From positions 67,049,501 through 67,113,500 of the forward strand of contig CM032233.1 in NCBI GenBank assembly GCA_019009955.1: DNA of 64,000 nucleotides. Reading direction: 5' to 3'. The notes beneath the pieces were generated by a model, which ran no database searches, had not been told where the DNA came from, and worked only from the letters and a program-made list of their open reading frames with translations. The stretch is from Riptortus pedestris (lineage: Eukaryota; Arthropoda; Insecta; Hemiptera; Alydidae). The position numbers and the translations under genes are program-made. Below, piece after piece: positions 1 through 11,339 of the stretch. The stretch's first letter is position 1. Every line of letters begins with the position of its first letter.

Positions 1-396
1 TTTTTGTTTGATCGTTACCAAACTCGATTTTTAAATGTTTTATATAAAAAGACAGATCAAGTTCGTTAACGGCTGAAATCGGACCAGTGGGAGACGGGGT
101 TTAGAGGAGGGGGGGGGATTTATATATCTCCGTTACTATACGTCGGATCAAAAAATTGTATATAACCAATCTTATTGCAAATTACATGTACTATAAATAT
201 TGTTATATACCATTATTCTCTATCTTGAATATTAACCGAGATATTTGCATATTTATTAAATGTAACGGACGAGCTATGGCCACTTCTATTCGTTTCCCCC
301 GAAAGCTAGTCCTGCCGTTTCCGTAACTGTTCGGCACTCGTTTGGAGACTTCTCTATTGTATAACTTTACGTGGAAAATCTGCTTAGTTTACGCAC
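1..396 (-). mobile_element. HLE copy (Helentron-like), 3' part beyond window
   Basis: Minus-strand copy of the dominant family. Read in reverse it has the head (AAGCAGATTTTCC near 375-390), the 5' module with the ACAATAGAGAA text (module C), the conserved body (CGAGATATTTG, poly-C tract seen as g's at 100-117) and ends at the start of the window before the microsatellite. The terminal CGTCACGC head is lost. Confidence 0.75.
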
Positions 397-847
397 TTTT
401 TGGTACTTTTTTTCTTTTTAAAAGTAAAGTTCTTATAGAATTTTGTCAATGAGTTTGCCTGATGCTGTCGTACTCTTATATTTGTAATACGAGTAAACAT
501 AAATCCAAAAAAACGCAGGGGCTAGCTAAACTAAGCAAATTTCCCAAGCGAAGGTTTAAAATGGATAAATATACATACCGGTAACACCACTCGAATATTA
601 AGTAAATAAATACAAACGGTAATGAGAAATATTTCAGTTAGAAGTTAATAACTCTACAACGGAATTGCAAACAAACCGGCCAGCCAACCTGAATTCTAAA
701 CCGGAAATAAAAACCACTAATGAAATATATCTTAATATAACATACTAAATTTATTGAAAACTATTTACTATAGCGTACGCTGTAATTTTTAATGAATCAG
801 AATAATTCTAATCTCAATTACTTAAATTTTAGTAATCCGAGAATAAA

Positions 848-1274
848 AAAATCAACAGAACGTACTTGCATATGTCTCACAAAGTAAAAGTTCAATGAAA
901 GCAATATTCCTTATTTAACCTTGTAATGAACAGCTTAATATTAATATAACAGGAGTAGGAGTTAGGGTTTACTGAAAGTGGAAATCTATAAAAAACCAAA
1001 TATCTCGTTTAATATCCATGATACAGAAAATATCTATAGTACAATACTCAAACATTATTAATTTGCAATAAGATTGGTTCTTTATAATTTTTCGATCCGA
1101 CGTATAGTAACGGAGATATTTCGAATTTTCAAAAGTCCCCCCTCTAAACCCCCCCCCCCTCCCACTTGTCAGATTTCAGCCATTAACGAACTTGATCTTA
1201 CGTTTTACATAAAACGATTAAATATGGAGTTTGGTAACGATCAAACAAAAATTGCGACTGCTAGAGCGTGAACA

Positions 1275-1333
<59 letters not shown>

Positions 1334-1457
1334 TTTTGAACGGACCAAATTTTCGTCATGTACTAGGTAGGATTGATGGACATTTGAAGAAAAATTTCGA
1401 AAACTCCGTCATGAGTACAACCTCAATAGCTGATTTCCCTTAAGTGAAATCTGCTAA
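848..1457 (+). mobile_element. HLE copy with (TA)n, first unit of a tandem pair
   Basis: Body, poly-C tract (about 1149-1159), (TA)n at 1277-1330, the 3' block (GTTTTGAACGGACC, CCTCAATAGCTG) and the terminal palindrome, ending in ATCTGCTAA. It lacks the head and starts directly at AAATCAACAGAACGTACTTG, as does the next copy, so the two are head-to-tail units with the same truncated start. Confidence 0.8.
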
Positions 1458-1463
1458 AAGGGG

Positions 1464-1769
1464 AAATCAACAGAACGTACTTGGATATGCCTCACAAAGT
1501 AAAAGTTCAATGAAAACAATATTCCTTATTTAACCTTGTAATGAACAGCTTATTATTAATATAACATGAATATCTTGTTTAATATCCATGATAAAGAAAA
1601 TATGTATTGTATCGTACAATATTTATACATCATTTAATTTTCAATATGATTGGTTTTTTACAATGTTTCGATCCATATAGTATAGTAACGGAGATATTTC
1701 GAATTTTCAAAACGAACTTGATCTTTATTTTGGTATCGATCAGATAAAACTTTCGACCACTATAGCATT

Positions 1770-1828
<59 letters not shown>

Positions 1829-1948
1829 GAACGGGCCTCAATTTCGTCATCTCCTAAGTAGGATCAATGGACATTTGAAGATATTTTTTGACAATCTCAT
1901 CATGAGTACAACCTCAATAGGTGATTTACTTTAAGGGAAATCTGCTAT
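1464..1948 (+). mobile_element. HLE copy with (TA)n, second unit of a tandem pair
   Basis: Starts within a few bases of the end of the preceding copy, with the same truncated 5' text (AAATCAACAGAACGTACTTG), and ends in a 3' palindrome slightly decayed to GATTTACTTTAAGGGAAATC. The (TA)n tract lies at about 1772-1820. Part of the body before the microsatellite is deleted; the poly-C tract is missing. Confidence 0.8.
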
Positions 1949-2351
1949 AAAGTACTCATAGTACGTATATTATCTCAAGAGGAGTGTTATAAAACAATTG
2001 GAAATGATTAAATTAATTCCTTTTTAGAATAATTTACTTTAATCTAATTGGAAAATAAGCTAGTTTTCTAGTATTTTTCCCCTCTTGAATGAGAAAAACA
2101 TTAACTATAATTTCATCAATTGCCAAGGGCAAATCAAAGTGTCAATTAGCAACTTTATCCGGGAAGCCAAATCTCAGTCAGACCTGCGAAGGGAATTTAT
2201 TTCTAATTAAAAATGCTTATCAATACAATGCATATTGAGCATGAACACATTCGACATAATTTGGAGTTTAAGATATATGTATGATTTTGAGGATGCCAGG
2301 TGTATTTTTCTGGCAAATGCACTCCAAATTCTATAGTTCTACTGAAACCTT

Positions 2352-2765
2352 TATCCTTATGGAAAATCAGCTATTCAAGTTCATTTATGAAGCGATATTA
2401 GAATAATTTCCTCCAATATCCATCGATCCTACCTAAGCGATGACGAAATGAGGTCCGTTCCAAATTATATATATAAAATACTTGCCTGTTGCCTCTCTAG
2501 CGACCATAATTATTGTTTGATTGTTAACAGCTGGATATATAAGCGTTTCATGTAAACGTAATGATCAAGTTCTTTAACGCCGAAAATTCGAAATGAATCA
2601 GTTTAAAACATTGTATATAACTAATCTCGTGGGAAATGTAATGTTCTGTAATTTTGCATTTTTTAAATTTTCAACCTTCAGTAAACTCCTACAACTATTC
2701 ATTGAATTTTTACTACTATGTCCTACTAGCTCGTGGGAAATCTGCTAAGCCTGCTTTCGCGGTTC
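2352..2765 (-). mobile_element. HLE copy, decayed
   Basis: Minus-strand copy. The 3' block is at the low-coordinate end (AATCAGCTATTCAAG, CATCGATCCTACCTAAG) and the head at 2735-2760 (GGGAAATCTGCTAAG in plus orientation). Internal body sequence is much shortened and the microsatellite reduced to a few TA units. Confidence 0.7.
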
Positions 2766-2953
2766 CTACCTACCGGAATGTTTATTATTGGGTGAAAACC
2801 TAGCAGATCAGATCGAAATTTTCAACCGAGTTGATAAGAAAATAGCCACTGCTATCACTTCACTTTAAACTTCTACTGGAGATCTCTGGGCCATTGTCTC
2901 TTGAGGCGCCGTGGAGGGGAATATGGATGAGTGATACTAGAAACGGCTAGGAC

Positions 2954-3657
2954 TTATAGATTAGGATGATTGTATAGCCTGCTGTGGAATTTTTTGAAGT
3001 TTAAGGGAATTAGGTTCTTTACAAATGGGATATTAAGATCTTTATGAAAGGTGTGGTTTAAAATATAATATGGAGCATCTACTATGGTGTACAGGACTTT
3101 GGATTGGAAAGTCTGGATGCGTCTGATGTCCGAAGGTTTTACTGCACCCCACACTTATTGCGTATGTCCATATTGGTTTAAGTAGTAACTTGTATATTGT
3201 TAGTTTGGTTTCGGTAGACAAGTGAAATCTTCTATTTAGCAGTCCGTAAAGCTGTCCGAATGGTCTGTTAAGTTCCTGTCTTTTAATTATTGTGTGGGAT
3301 TTCCAAGTAAGTCTGGTGTCCCAATGTACACAATGGTTAGCGTACACTATCGGCTGGTGGTAAAAGAATATTGTTGAAATGAACAGGAGGACAGGAACTT
3401 CGCAGAAGGGAAAAAGGGATTTGGTGAGATTAACTTTCTTTGATCTTTATGCGCCAAGCATTGCGCCATTTTTCAATCTCGGTTAAGTGGAATTGGAGAT
3501 TCTTCGAAGCAGTAGTAGGATCGGGATCGGATGAAAGGATTGTTGTGTCATCTGCATAGGTAGCTAGGAGAGTTGGTGGTGGTGTAGGGATGTCAGATGT
3601 GTATATGAGATACAGTAGTGGTCCTAGGCCACTGCCCTGTGGAACTCCTGCATGCAC
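2954..3657 (-). pseudogene. Jockey-like LINE reverse transcriptase, 5'-truncated and frameshifted
   Basis: Reading down from 3657, the minus strand shows the C-terminal half of a non-LTR reverse transcriptase. First comes GVPQGSGLGPLLYLIY and the catalytic YADDT motif (3430-3657). A different frame (3042-3347) carries HWDTRLTWKSH and LLLKPIWTYA, and a third (2954-3154) ends with NIPFVKN. This order is typical of the Jockey clade. The endonuclease and N-terminal RT are absent and there are at least two frame changes, so it is dead. Family assignment rests on motif recognition, not a search. Confidence 0.8.
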
Positions 3658-3739
3658 AGTATAGTATTCATTTGGAGAGGAAAATAAAGCTAATGTAGTT
3701 TTTTAATAAATTAATTTAATAAAATCTGTTTCTGTTTAG

Positions 3740-4140
3740 TTTCTTGAATATTTTGTGTTTTAACCGTTGTGCTGTGCTATGTAGTAAATGTTTTCAACTC
3801 ATTGTCCTATGAGAAGAGTAGTGTTTTTAATCTGTGTGAAATTCGAAAAGTAGTGAGTTTTATTGCCTTGGATGGTTTGAAGTGGCTTGCAGGTTTCCTG
3901 TATATTCCGTATTGGTTAGTCTGATAATTGTGAGGTCAAGGAAGATGAGTATCTATCATTTTCGGTCTCGATGGTGTAACAAATGTTGGGGTGAAGTTTG
4001 TTGAAGGTCTCTCAGTATCTTGTTAATATTGTCTTTATCGGTTATACAAATTGTGTCATCTAAAAATCTGATGTATTTTGTTATTTTCCTTGAGTATTAG
4101 GATGGGTGAGGGATAATGTATTTTGCTAATGCCTTCCCCC
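3740..4140 (-). pseudogene. Penelope-like element reverse transcriptase fragment
   Basis: Minus-strand reading gives a short broken stretch with KYIRFLDDT (the catalytic DD box), then an N-L-HPNICYT-like segment, then FLDLTIIR and, in another frame, YRKPA. In Penelope-like RTs the palm DD box is followed in this order by a HPN(I)xFT segment, a PFLD motif and YRKP, so the call is PLE rather than LINE. Several frameshifts and stops are present. It lies next to the Jockey fragment on the same strand; whether one inserted into the other is not resolved. Confidence 0.6.
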
Positions 4141-5390
4141 TCTTCATGCAGATTTCGGCATGCACTGGATTTGACCCTTCATTTCACAAGCAATATTTAA
4201 ATATCGGATTTCCACAAGTATGGGCGTATACAATGTTTATCCACTTATACAACACCAACGGTTTATTCTAAAAAACTAAACGAGATTAAATTTGTATTAA
4301 TACACGACTCAAATTAGGGTTTATTTACGCGGATAATATTACAAACGGTTTTATGCAAGTGCTCCTCATCTGTAGCTGTATTAGGAAAGTAAACTGAAGA
4401 AAATTCATTCTTTTCATTTAGGAAAATTATACTTTTTCATTTAAAATTTCAACTAAATAAAAAATTCCTTTTACTGGATTGTAGTTTTAATCTTTGCTCT
4501 TCGGTAATTTATTGGATTTGGTCTTGCTTTGAACCTTTAAAAACTGCTGTTGTAGATTAAATCCCATGAAATAACCTTAATTTCTATTCTTAGTTCACAT
4601 GGTTCGACAGTTATTGCTACATTTCGCCAACTATAGGTTATCAAGTCTGAATCATGGAAACATAGTTGTGAATGGTGTTACACGAGTAAAAAAACAAACA
4701 TTTTTTTCCTAGACTCTAATGTTTGAGCTATTCACACATTCTGATAAGTGCTCAAGCCCAAGTATTTCAAAGCATTGCAACACTTTCTTTTAACCCACTT
4801 CATACTTATGTGGGACTTGAGTGCTCGAGAGTTCATATTAAATGGAAATTTTTGTGAAGTACACTACGTTGGTGGGTAAAAGTGGAATCGCCGGATGTCA
4901 GTGTTGTTAAGATGTTCTATTTAAAAATAGCAGCTATTGAATTCTTTCTTTTTATTCCATAAATACAAAAGTGAATTTAGAAATGTTCCCTTAGATAAAC
5001 AGCTAGTCGTATTATTGACTGGTGTGTCCTATAAGATAATTTGGTTTCTCACTCTATGTTATAAGATAACAAATATAGTATTGCACTCAATGCTATAAGA
5101 ACGCCCATCACGTAGGTGTTTCATAAACAAAGAAGATTTTCCAGTTGTTAGACTTAAACGCTGATGATATCATCTCACCCACCATATATTCCCCATCTAT
5201 TCTTTAATAAGAAGCACATGTAATTTACACCAATGGGATGTTATATTTGTGGATACCTTAAAAAAATAATTTGGGATGTTCCTGCAAGTAATAAAATAAC
5301 AAAGTAAATAAAAGGAGGTCATGCATTTATATATTGGATATACGAATATATTTAATATTCGTAGTTATTGTAACATAAGAATAAAAAATA
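4141..5390. other. AT-rich stretch, nothing recognised
   Basis: No open frame, tRNA, clear repeat or splice-bounded exon could be supported here. Short similarities to the HLE body are too weak to call. Confidence 0.4.
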
Positions 5391-5810
5391 AGTCCGTCAG
5401 GCAGTTGATGAGTAAACTAAGCAGATTTCCCATGGACTAGTTTGTGATACGCTGATGATCTCGCTATCTGTTCCCTATTTTTCTCGTAATGGGAAGCCTA
5501 AGTAAAGAAAAATCGAAATGCAAGCTGGATATGAGATGTTTCGTTACACAGTTACTAGACGTGAAATCGCACGAGTAGTAGTGGGGGTTTGCCGTAATTG
5601 ATTACTAGAAATGCAAATATCTCGCATAGAGCATCTTAATAATAGTTAAATTTGCAATAAGATTGATATATACATTTTCCTATTCCATTCATAATAATTG
5701 AGATATTACGAATTTTCGAATTTCTTCCCCTTTAATCCCATCCACCAAGACCGATTTAGCCCTTACCTAATATAATCTTCAGTTTTTCATGAAACAGTTT
5801 AATATTCCGT
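5391..5810 (+). mobile_element. HLE copy, module B, 3'-truncated
   Basis: Head AGTCCGTCAGGCAG...AAGCAGATTTCCC at 5391-5435, followed by the alternative 5' module with GATACGCTGATGATCTC (module B), the body (CAAATATCTCGCATAGA) and the ACCGATTTAGCC segment. It stops before the microsatellite and merges with the tandem array. Confidence 0.75.
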
Positions 5811-5869
5811 GTGGTCTTCTTCAAATAAAGTTGGGGAATAAGTCTACATTGTCCAAAATAACATTACAT

Positions 5870-6600
5870 AGTTCTCTTGAGCTATTGTCTCTTCATTAAA
5901 TGATGGAGGAGTGGAAAAAGATAGTTGGTGAATAGGGCTACATACTCGTAATCCAAAGTTAACTTACATGGGGCACCCCAAATATTGTCTGATGTTAATG
6001 TTATGGTGGAGTCGAATAAGAGAGTTGCTGAATAGAACTACATAGTCTAAATTAACTTTACAAAGTGCTCCTGAGCTATTGTCTCTGCTGTAAATGTTTG
6101 AGGAGTGGAAGAAGTGAGTTGGTGAATAGGCCTACATAGTCTAAAGTAACCTCACATGGTGTCCTTAAGCTATAGTCGCTGCTGTAAATGTTCTGGTGGA
6201 GTGTAAGAAGAGAGTTGTTGAATAGGCCTACATAGTCCAGTAGCTTTATATGGTGCCCCTGAGGTATTGTCTCTGCTGTAAATGTTGGTGGAGTAGAAGA
6301 AGAGAGTTGGTGAATAGGCCTACATAGTCCAAAGTAACCAAAGCATAGTGCCCTTGAGCTATTGTCTCTGCTGTAAATGTTGGAGGAGTGGAAGAAGGGA
6401 GTTAGTGAATAGGCCAGCGTAGTCCAAAGTAACCTTGCATAATACTCCTGAGATATTGTCTCTGCTGTAAATGTTGGAGGAGTGGAAGAAGAGAGTTGGT
6501 GAATAGGCCTACATAGTCCAAAGTAACCAAAGCATAGTGCCCTTGAGCTATTGTCTTTGCTGTAAATCTTGGAGGAGTGGAAGAAGAGAGTGAGGGGGGC
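5870..6600 (+). repeat. Tandem array, unit about 92-95 bp, about 8 copies
   Basis: Repeating text: CTATTGTCTCTGCTGTAAA, then GGAGGAGTGGAAGAAGAGAG, then TTGGTGAATAGGCCTACATA. Copies diverge most at the left end and are best conserved between about 6080 and 6590. The period is not a multiple of three, and no coding role is seen. Confidence 0.85.
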
Positions 6601-8175
6601 CTATTAGTAACAGGGGAGTGAGGAGGAGGAGAGAGGAAATTAGTGATCATCTTAGCCTTAGCCTGCGGCGGCTAGACAGTGCACGAGCACTGATAACTGG
6701 GCGGCGAGGCCGTTACTTCCGTTGGCTTGGGCTGTCCCTTGGTGGCGAGGAGCAGAGAGCCCTCCCTCCCACAATGCCCTCACTATCGATCCCATCCGGC
6801 CAGGGGAGTGCCTGTCACCTGCATTGTGCAGTGGGGCAGGTCGCCTAACCCTCTCTACCACCTCTCCTCCACTTCCATTTCCCATTCCACATTTCCCTTG
6901 AGGTGAATCAGCTATCGTGGAAATAGCCCGTCGCGAAGAAGCTGTGAAAAATAAGCAGGTTTTCTTGACGGATCTGTCATCATCTTATCACGGCTGGAAT
7001 CGGACGAGGAGGAGAGGAGAGTTAGAGATGTGAGGGGGAGAGAAGCCTTCCTAATATTTCTGTTATAAGAGGCCAATCGAAAATTTTTCCTAATTAATCT
7101 TATTGAAAATTTATTGTCCTACAATTTTTGTTCTATTGACTTATTCCCTTTCTCAAATATTAATGGAGGTATTAGCATTTTCTAATTTTCATCCTTCAGG
7201 AAAACGCACTCTTACGCAACTCACACAATATCACGAAGCGTTTTATTTAAAGGTTAAATACAACGCCTTGTTTTCATCTGACCAAGAGGAATAGGGTATA
7301 GAGAAGTGGTTAAATAAATAAATTCAAAATATTTCCATAATTAAGAACCGGATAGAGGAATAACAAATCAAACTTTAATTTTCTGCAATTATTGTTCTAT
7401 ACGAATATTAACTGAGATTTTTACAATGTTTTAGTTTTCACTGTTCTATAAACGCCCACTTCTAGAAAGGCGTTTTACAATTAGAGACCTGGGTAACTAA
7501 ACATCTCAAGTCTGGCTTGAATTTCAAGCCGTGATATGCCCAGCTGATACAGATCTGGAGCAGTCCCTACGTGGTGGAAGTTTTCTGCTTGTTATATATT
7601 TGATTACGAACAGTTCCATGAGCGGGGTGCCTTTCAAAACGTATATCTAGTGTTATTATCGTAAAGGCATTTGGATGAAATATGGCAATCAGGCTTTATA
7701 GCACAGAATAGAACCGATTTTCGACAAGTACGACGTTCCTCTTATTTTAAGGAAGTACTCAACTCCCCAACTGTATAAAGTAATACATTGTAGAATTCAT
7801 TACCTTTGTTAAATTCAATTTCTACATAAGGGGAGTGTTCGTCACCTGCATTGTGCAGTGGGGCAGGACGTCTAACCCTTCCACCTCTCCTCTGCTTATA
7901 GCTCGCACACCACATTTCCCTTGAAGTAAATAAGCTACTGAGGAAAATTTCCGTCAAGAGGAGTCTGCGTAAACTAAATCTGCTAAAGTGGACAATAGAT
8001 GTTGTCTCCAGCACGGGGGAAATCTGCGTGGCTTACGCACAGCATGCGTGATGGATTTTTCAAGAGTTCCATAACCTTGCTGAGAGCAGACTGAAACCCC
8101 CTCTACTATTATTGATTCAAACAGGCCCAGCAGAGTTGCCTGCATTTTGCAGTGGGGAAGGTCATTATGCACTTT
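6600..8175 (+). repeat. Dispersed repeat fragments with GTGCAGTGGGGCAGG motif
   Basis: A GC-richer motif, CACCTGCATTGTGCAGTGGG, occurs at about 6818 and 7840, with a weaker copy near 8128. The first two are followed by CCACCTCTCCTC and CACATTTCCCTTGA. These look like fragments of one unnamed dispersed repeat. No reading frame spans them. Confidence 0.45.
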
Positions 8176-8944
8176 AACCTTTAGATTCTAACCCTTAAAA
8201 AGAAATTAACTTATATTTAACTGCCAGAGCTAAATGAGCACTCGGGTTCACAATTTAAACTTGGCTTCTTCCAGTTACTTGCTACTGCTGATTTCATCTG
8301 TTCTCAGAATAATTCCAAGTCACCATCATGAATGCATTGATAATAATAATATACCTGTTAACTAATAGGCCCGTTTCCACGAAGTACAGGGGGGCAGTGT
8401 TGCCGAGGTGGAAAAAACCTTTTAAAATATTTTATCGTAGTAAATAGTGTGTAGAATGAAGGGACTACATCATTTAGAGGGAAGACAATGCAAAGTGAGC
8501 AATTAATATGAACAAGTGATTTAATGTTAAAGAAGAATTCATGGTTTTTTTCTGATTGTTTTTTATTTGCCGAACAAAATTATAAAAATTGCAGGATATT
8601 AAGTAAATCAATACCTTAATAAAAACTTCACTCCTGAAACTTGAAATGTACAAAATTGAAAAACAAAAATGATTTCGATTTTTATATTTTTCAGTTTAAT
8701 TTTAACCTCAAAAAAAGCTCCGCCTTCCTGCGGTGCTTCATTGGTATTTTATCACTTATGAGGTTAATATGTAAAATATCTATACCGTTTAAGAGGGAAT
8801 AATATAAAAAAAAATCAATAGCATTCTTTAGAGACTATCGTAGACATTCACGAAGTTTCATCCTCAAGTAATGCAAGAGCTCTTTTTACCCAGGTAAAAT
8901 TAATAAGGGACCAATATGAATTGATGTAAAATGCTTTCCATGAT

Positions 8945-9700
8945 CTTGCATATAAAGGTATCCCCTAGCTATTAAAAATATATGTTTGAGGCACTCAAAA
9001 AGTGATCTTCAGCTCTCAACATTCTTTATTGTTTTAGAGCCTGGGTATTTACAATGCTAAATATACGGGATTATTTAAATTAATAAATATTATCAACTCA
9101 TACTTCAGACATATTATTTCCCTAGAAACTAAGAGTGAAATGAAGACAACTGTAATTCAGGGGTTTTAACTGAAAGTTAATTTTATAATTTATCTGCTAG
9201 GTTTAAGTATGTTGATGTATATTTATTATTGTTGTTAATTTTAATTTTTGGCATTGAAATTTTAAATAATTGATAACTTATTAAATCTTATCAGTTTATT
9301 AAATTTTAAAAATATATATAATTGGGCATATTTAGTATTTATTTATATGAATACAGTATAATTATAGCTTAGCTCCAATTAGTGATATTGACCTACGTGG
9401 TTTTAGGTTGGACATTGTTGTGTCAATGTGTCATTCGTTAACTATTATAATCATAAATGTTTTAATAATAATGTTTATATTGACTTATGAGAAATATTTT
9501 AAAATTTTGTTTGTACTCTTAGTTTCTTTGGAAATTATAAACATCTCAAGTATGAGTTGGTGATAACTTTGAAGTTTAAATGCCCAGAAGGGAAAAACCT
9601 TTTGCTCTAAAACAATAAAGAGAGTTGCTGAGACCTGAAAATCTCTTTTTTGAGTGCCTTAAATACTTTTATTAGTCTCTGTAAGGATCAGGTACAAATT
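8945..9700. mobile_element. Penelope-like terminal region with long imperfect inverted repeat
   Basis: The segment about 8945-9140 is the imperfect inverted repeat of about 9500-9700; landmarks are GAGGCACTCAAAAAG against TTTTTTGAGTGCC, TATTGTTTTAGAGC against GCTCTAAAACAATA, and AACTCATACTT against AAGTATGAGTT. The right half resembles the sequence downstream of the GIY-YIG remnant near 14000-14450 (GGCTTAGCAC/TCCAATTAG, AAATGCCCAGAA) and 14800-14857 (AAATACTTTTATTGGTCTC). This suggests PLE non-coding or pseudo-LTR sequence. The arms are visible; the PLE link is inferred. Confidence 0.5.
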
Positions 9701-10194
9701 GTATGTTGTATGTATTTGTATGTTTTGCATAAGTTGCTAATGTTCATTAATATTTAAACAATTTTTTTTAAGTTTCGTACTTTCTCAAGTTTAATTGACA
9801 AAACTCAGTGAAGGCCTAATTTCGGATACCTTGTCTATAGGAAATTTTATATTCTGCATAAAATATATCTATAGCCAGGGTTGTTAAATAACCCTTTCAT
9901 TGTGAGCCACCCCCTGGATGCAGTTCATTATGTAGTTCCATCTCCTTAATGATCTGGAGGAGGACCTAAGGACGCTGGGCTCCGTAATTGGAATAGACCA
10001 CCTGAAAAGTTTGTTGAATGGTTTATGTTTATAGAAGCCTTTCTATGCCTTTCAAGGACTGGAATGCCTGCAGGTGAAAATATTCTCATTTCTTGCTTAA
10101 AAAGCACGAAGATAAACGAAGGGCTGAAAGGATGAATAATTTAAATATAAAAAAAAGAAATGGTCAGTTCTCACTTCAAATTATTCCTTCTTAA

Positions 10195-10270
10195 AAATTC
10201 TTCTACGAAAGAATTTTACTAAAACCTTTTTAGACGTTTCGGCTTTATAGCCATTATCTGCAACAGACAA
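10195..10270 (-). mobile_element. Penelope-like remnant with degenerate hammerhead-like core
   Basis: On the minus strand: CAGATAA, then a short stem GGCTATAAAGCC, then GAAACGTC. The arrangement CUGANGA, stem II, GAAAC, GUC is the hammerhead core carried by many PLE terminal repeats. Here the first box has lost the consensus, so activity is unlikely. The rest of the element is not recognisable. Confidence 0.45.
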
Positions 10271-10539
10271 TAATCTACAATAAATATTCATTAGAGTACA
10301 TTTTTGGTAATTAATATTTCAAGAAAATGATTTGGCATATAATATGAAGGACCTGTAGAAATAATAGAACACCCTAGTAACATCAACAGAGAAGATAGCT
10401 TCAGATTAAGCAAGCAGTGGCAGCCCATCGTTTCACAAAAACAGAAGACTTTCAACAATGGAGAATACATATTTACATTATATATATATCTGTGTATGCG
10501 TATTTTGCTACCTTGGACTGTGACTTCTCTTTGTGTGTG

Positions 10540-10574
10540 TGTGTATGTGTATTTATATATATATATATATATAT
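10540..10574 (+). repeat. (TG)n / (TA)n microsatellite
   Basis: A TG-rich run starting about 10533 passes into (TA)n at 10556-10574. It is not inside an identifiable HLE copy. Confidence 0.8.
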
Positions 10575-11214
10575 TCGGTAGGCATTGTAGACCTTGGAAA
10601 TGTTTAGCCTCTCCCGAGTTGTTAGTAGTGAGAGAGTACGTACTAGACAATATAACAGGTTAGATGTCAAACCATACTCCCTTACTTCAAATTGCTAAAA
10701 AGCCCTAATATTTTTAAGATAATTTCAACCATCTATATGTGTCGAGGGCAAGGTTTCAATTAAAGGCCATTCCATCCACTACAAAAGTTTATAATGCAGA
10801 AGCTTGCCTTTTATTGAAACCTTTATTATGAGCCCCCACTATCCAGACGAAACAAATATGTATTAAGGTACTATTCGATACAATACTTGCTTCTGAATAT
10901 AATGGAAAATTTGTTCTTAAAAGAAGTGGCTAATTGTGGATGTACCAATTTAAGCCTTAGGGGTGAGTCAGATCGATAAAATTACTATACTAAATCTTTT
11001 TAAATTTTATTTTATATACAAATGTGTTACTGAAAATATGCCATCCCATTGAAAATTCCAGAGCTAGGTGCACTGGAAAAGAAATATAAATGGTTAGAAA
11101 GTTGACTTCACCTCCAAAAAGAACTTAGTTCTATACAATTAAGACCTGCCTAGTTTCAGATCTGAAATTTATTAAAAAAAAGGGGGAAGGTGAGTAGCGT
11201 GCATATGAATAAAA

Positions 11215-11300
11215 CCATAACTATTCAGTCTCACAGAAAGCCCTGAGGAAGCTAGAAGTATGTATAGCGAAACGTCGGCCAAAATCATGAAGACGCGGAC
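11215..11300 (+). mobile_element. Penelope-like remnant with hammerhead-like ribozyme core
   Basis: Sequence shows CTGAGGA (11243-11249), a short stem II (AGCTA...TAGC) and GAAAC at 11269-11273 followed by GTC. Flanking GCC before the core and GGC after it can form the start of stem I. This matches the minimal hammerhead motifs described in PLE pseudo-LTRs, with one change in the first box (CTGAGGA for CTGATGA) and an almost absent stem III. No protein remnant is seen next to it. Confidence 0.5.
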
Positions 11301-11339
11301 TATACCATAAGATCTTAATAATAATAATGGTAAGAGCTT

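Noticed and set aside
3042..3347. Treating the Jockey fragment frames as separate genes
   Set aside because: They are consecutive pieces of one RT separated by frame changes.
10291..10650. 119-codon minus-strand frame
   Set aside because: Contains translated (TA)n/(TG)n microsatellite and has no motif.
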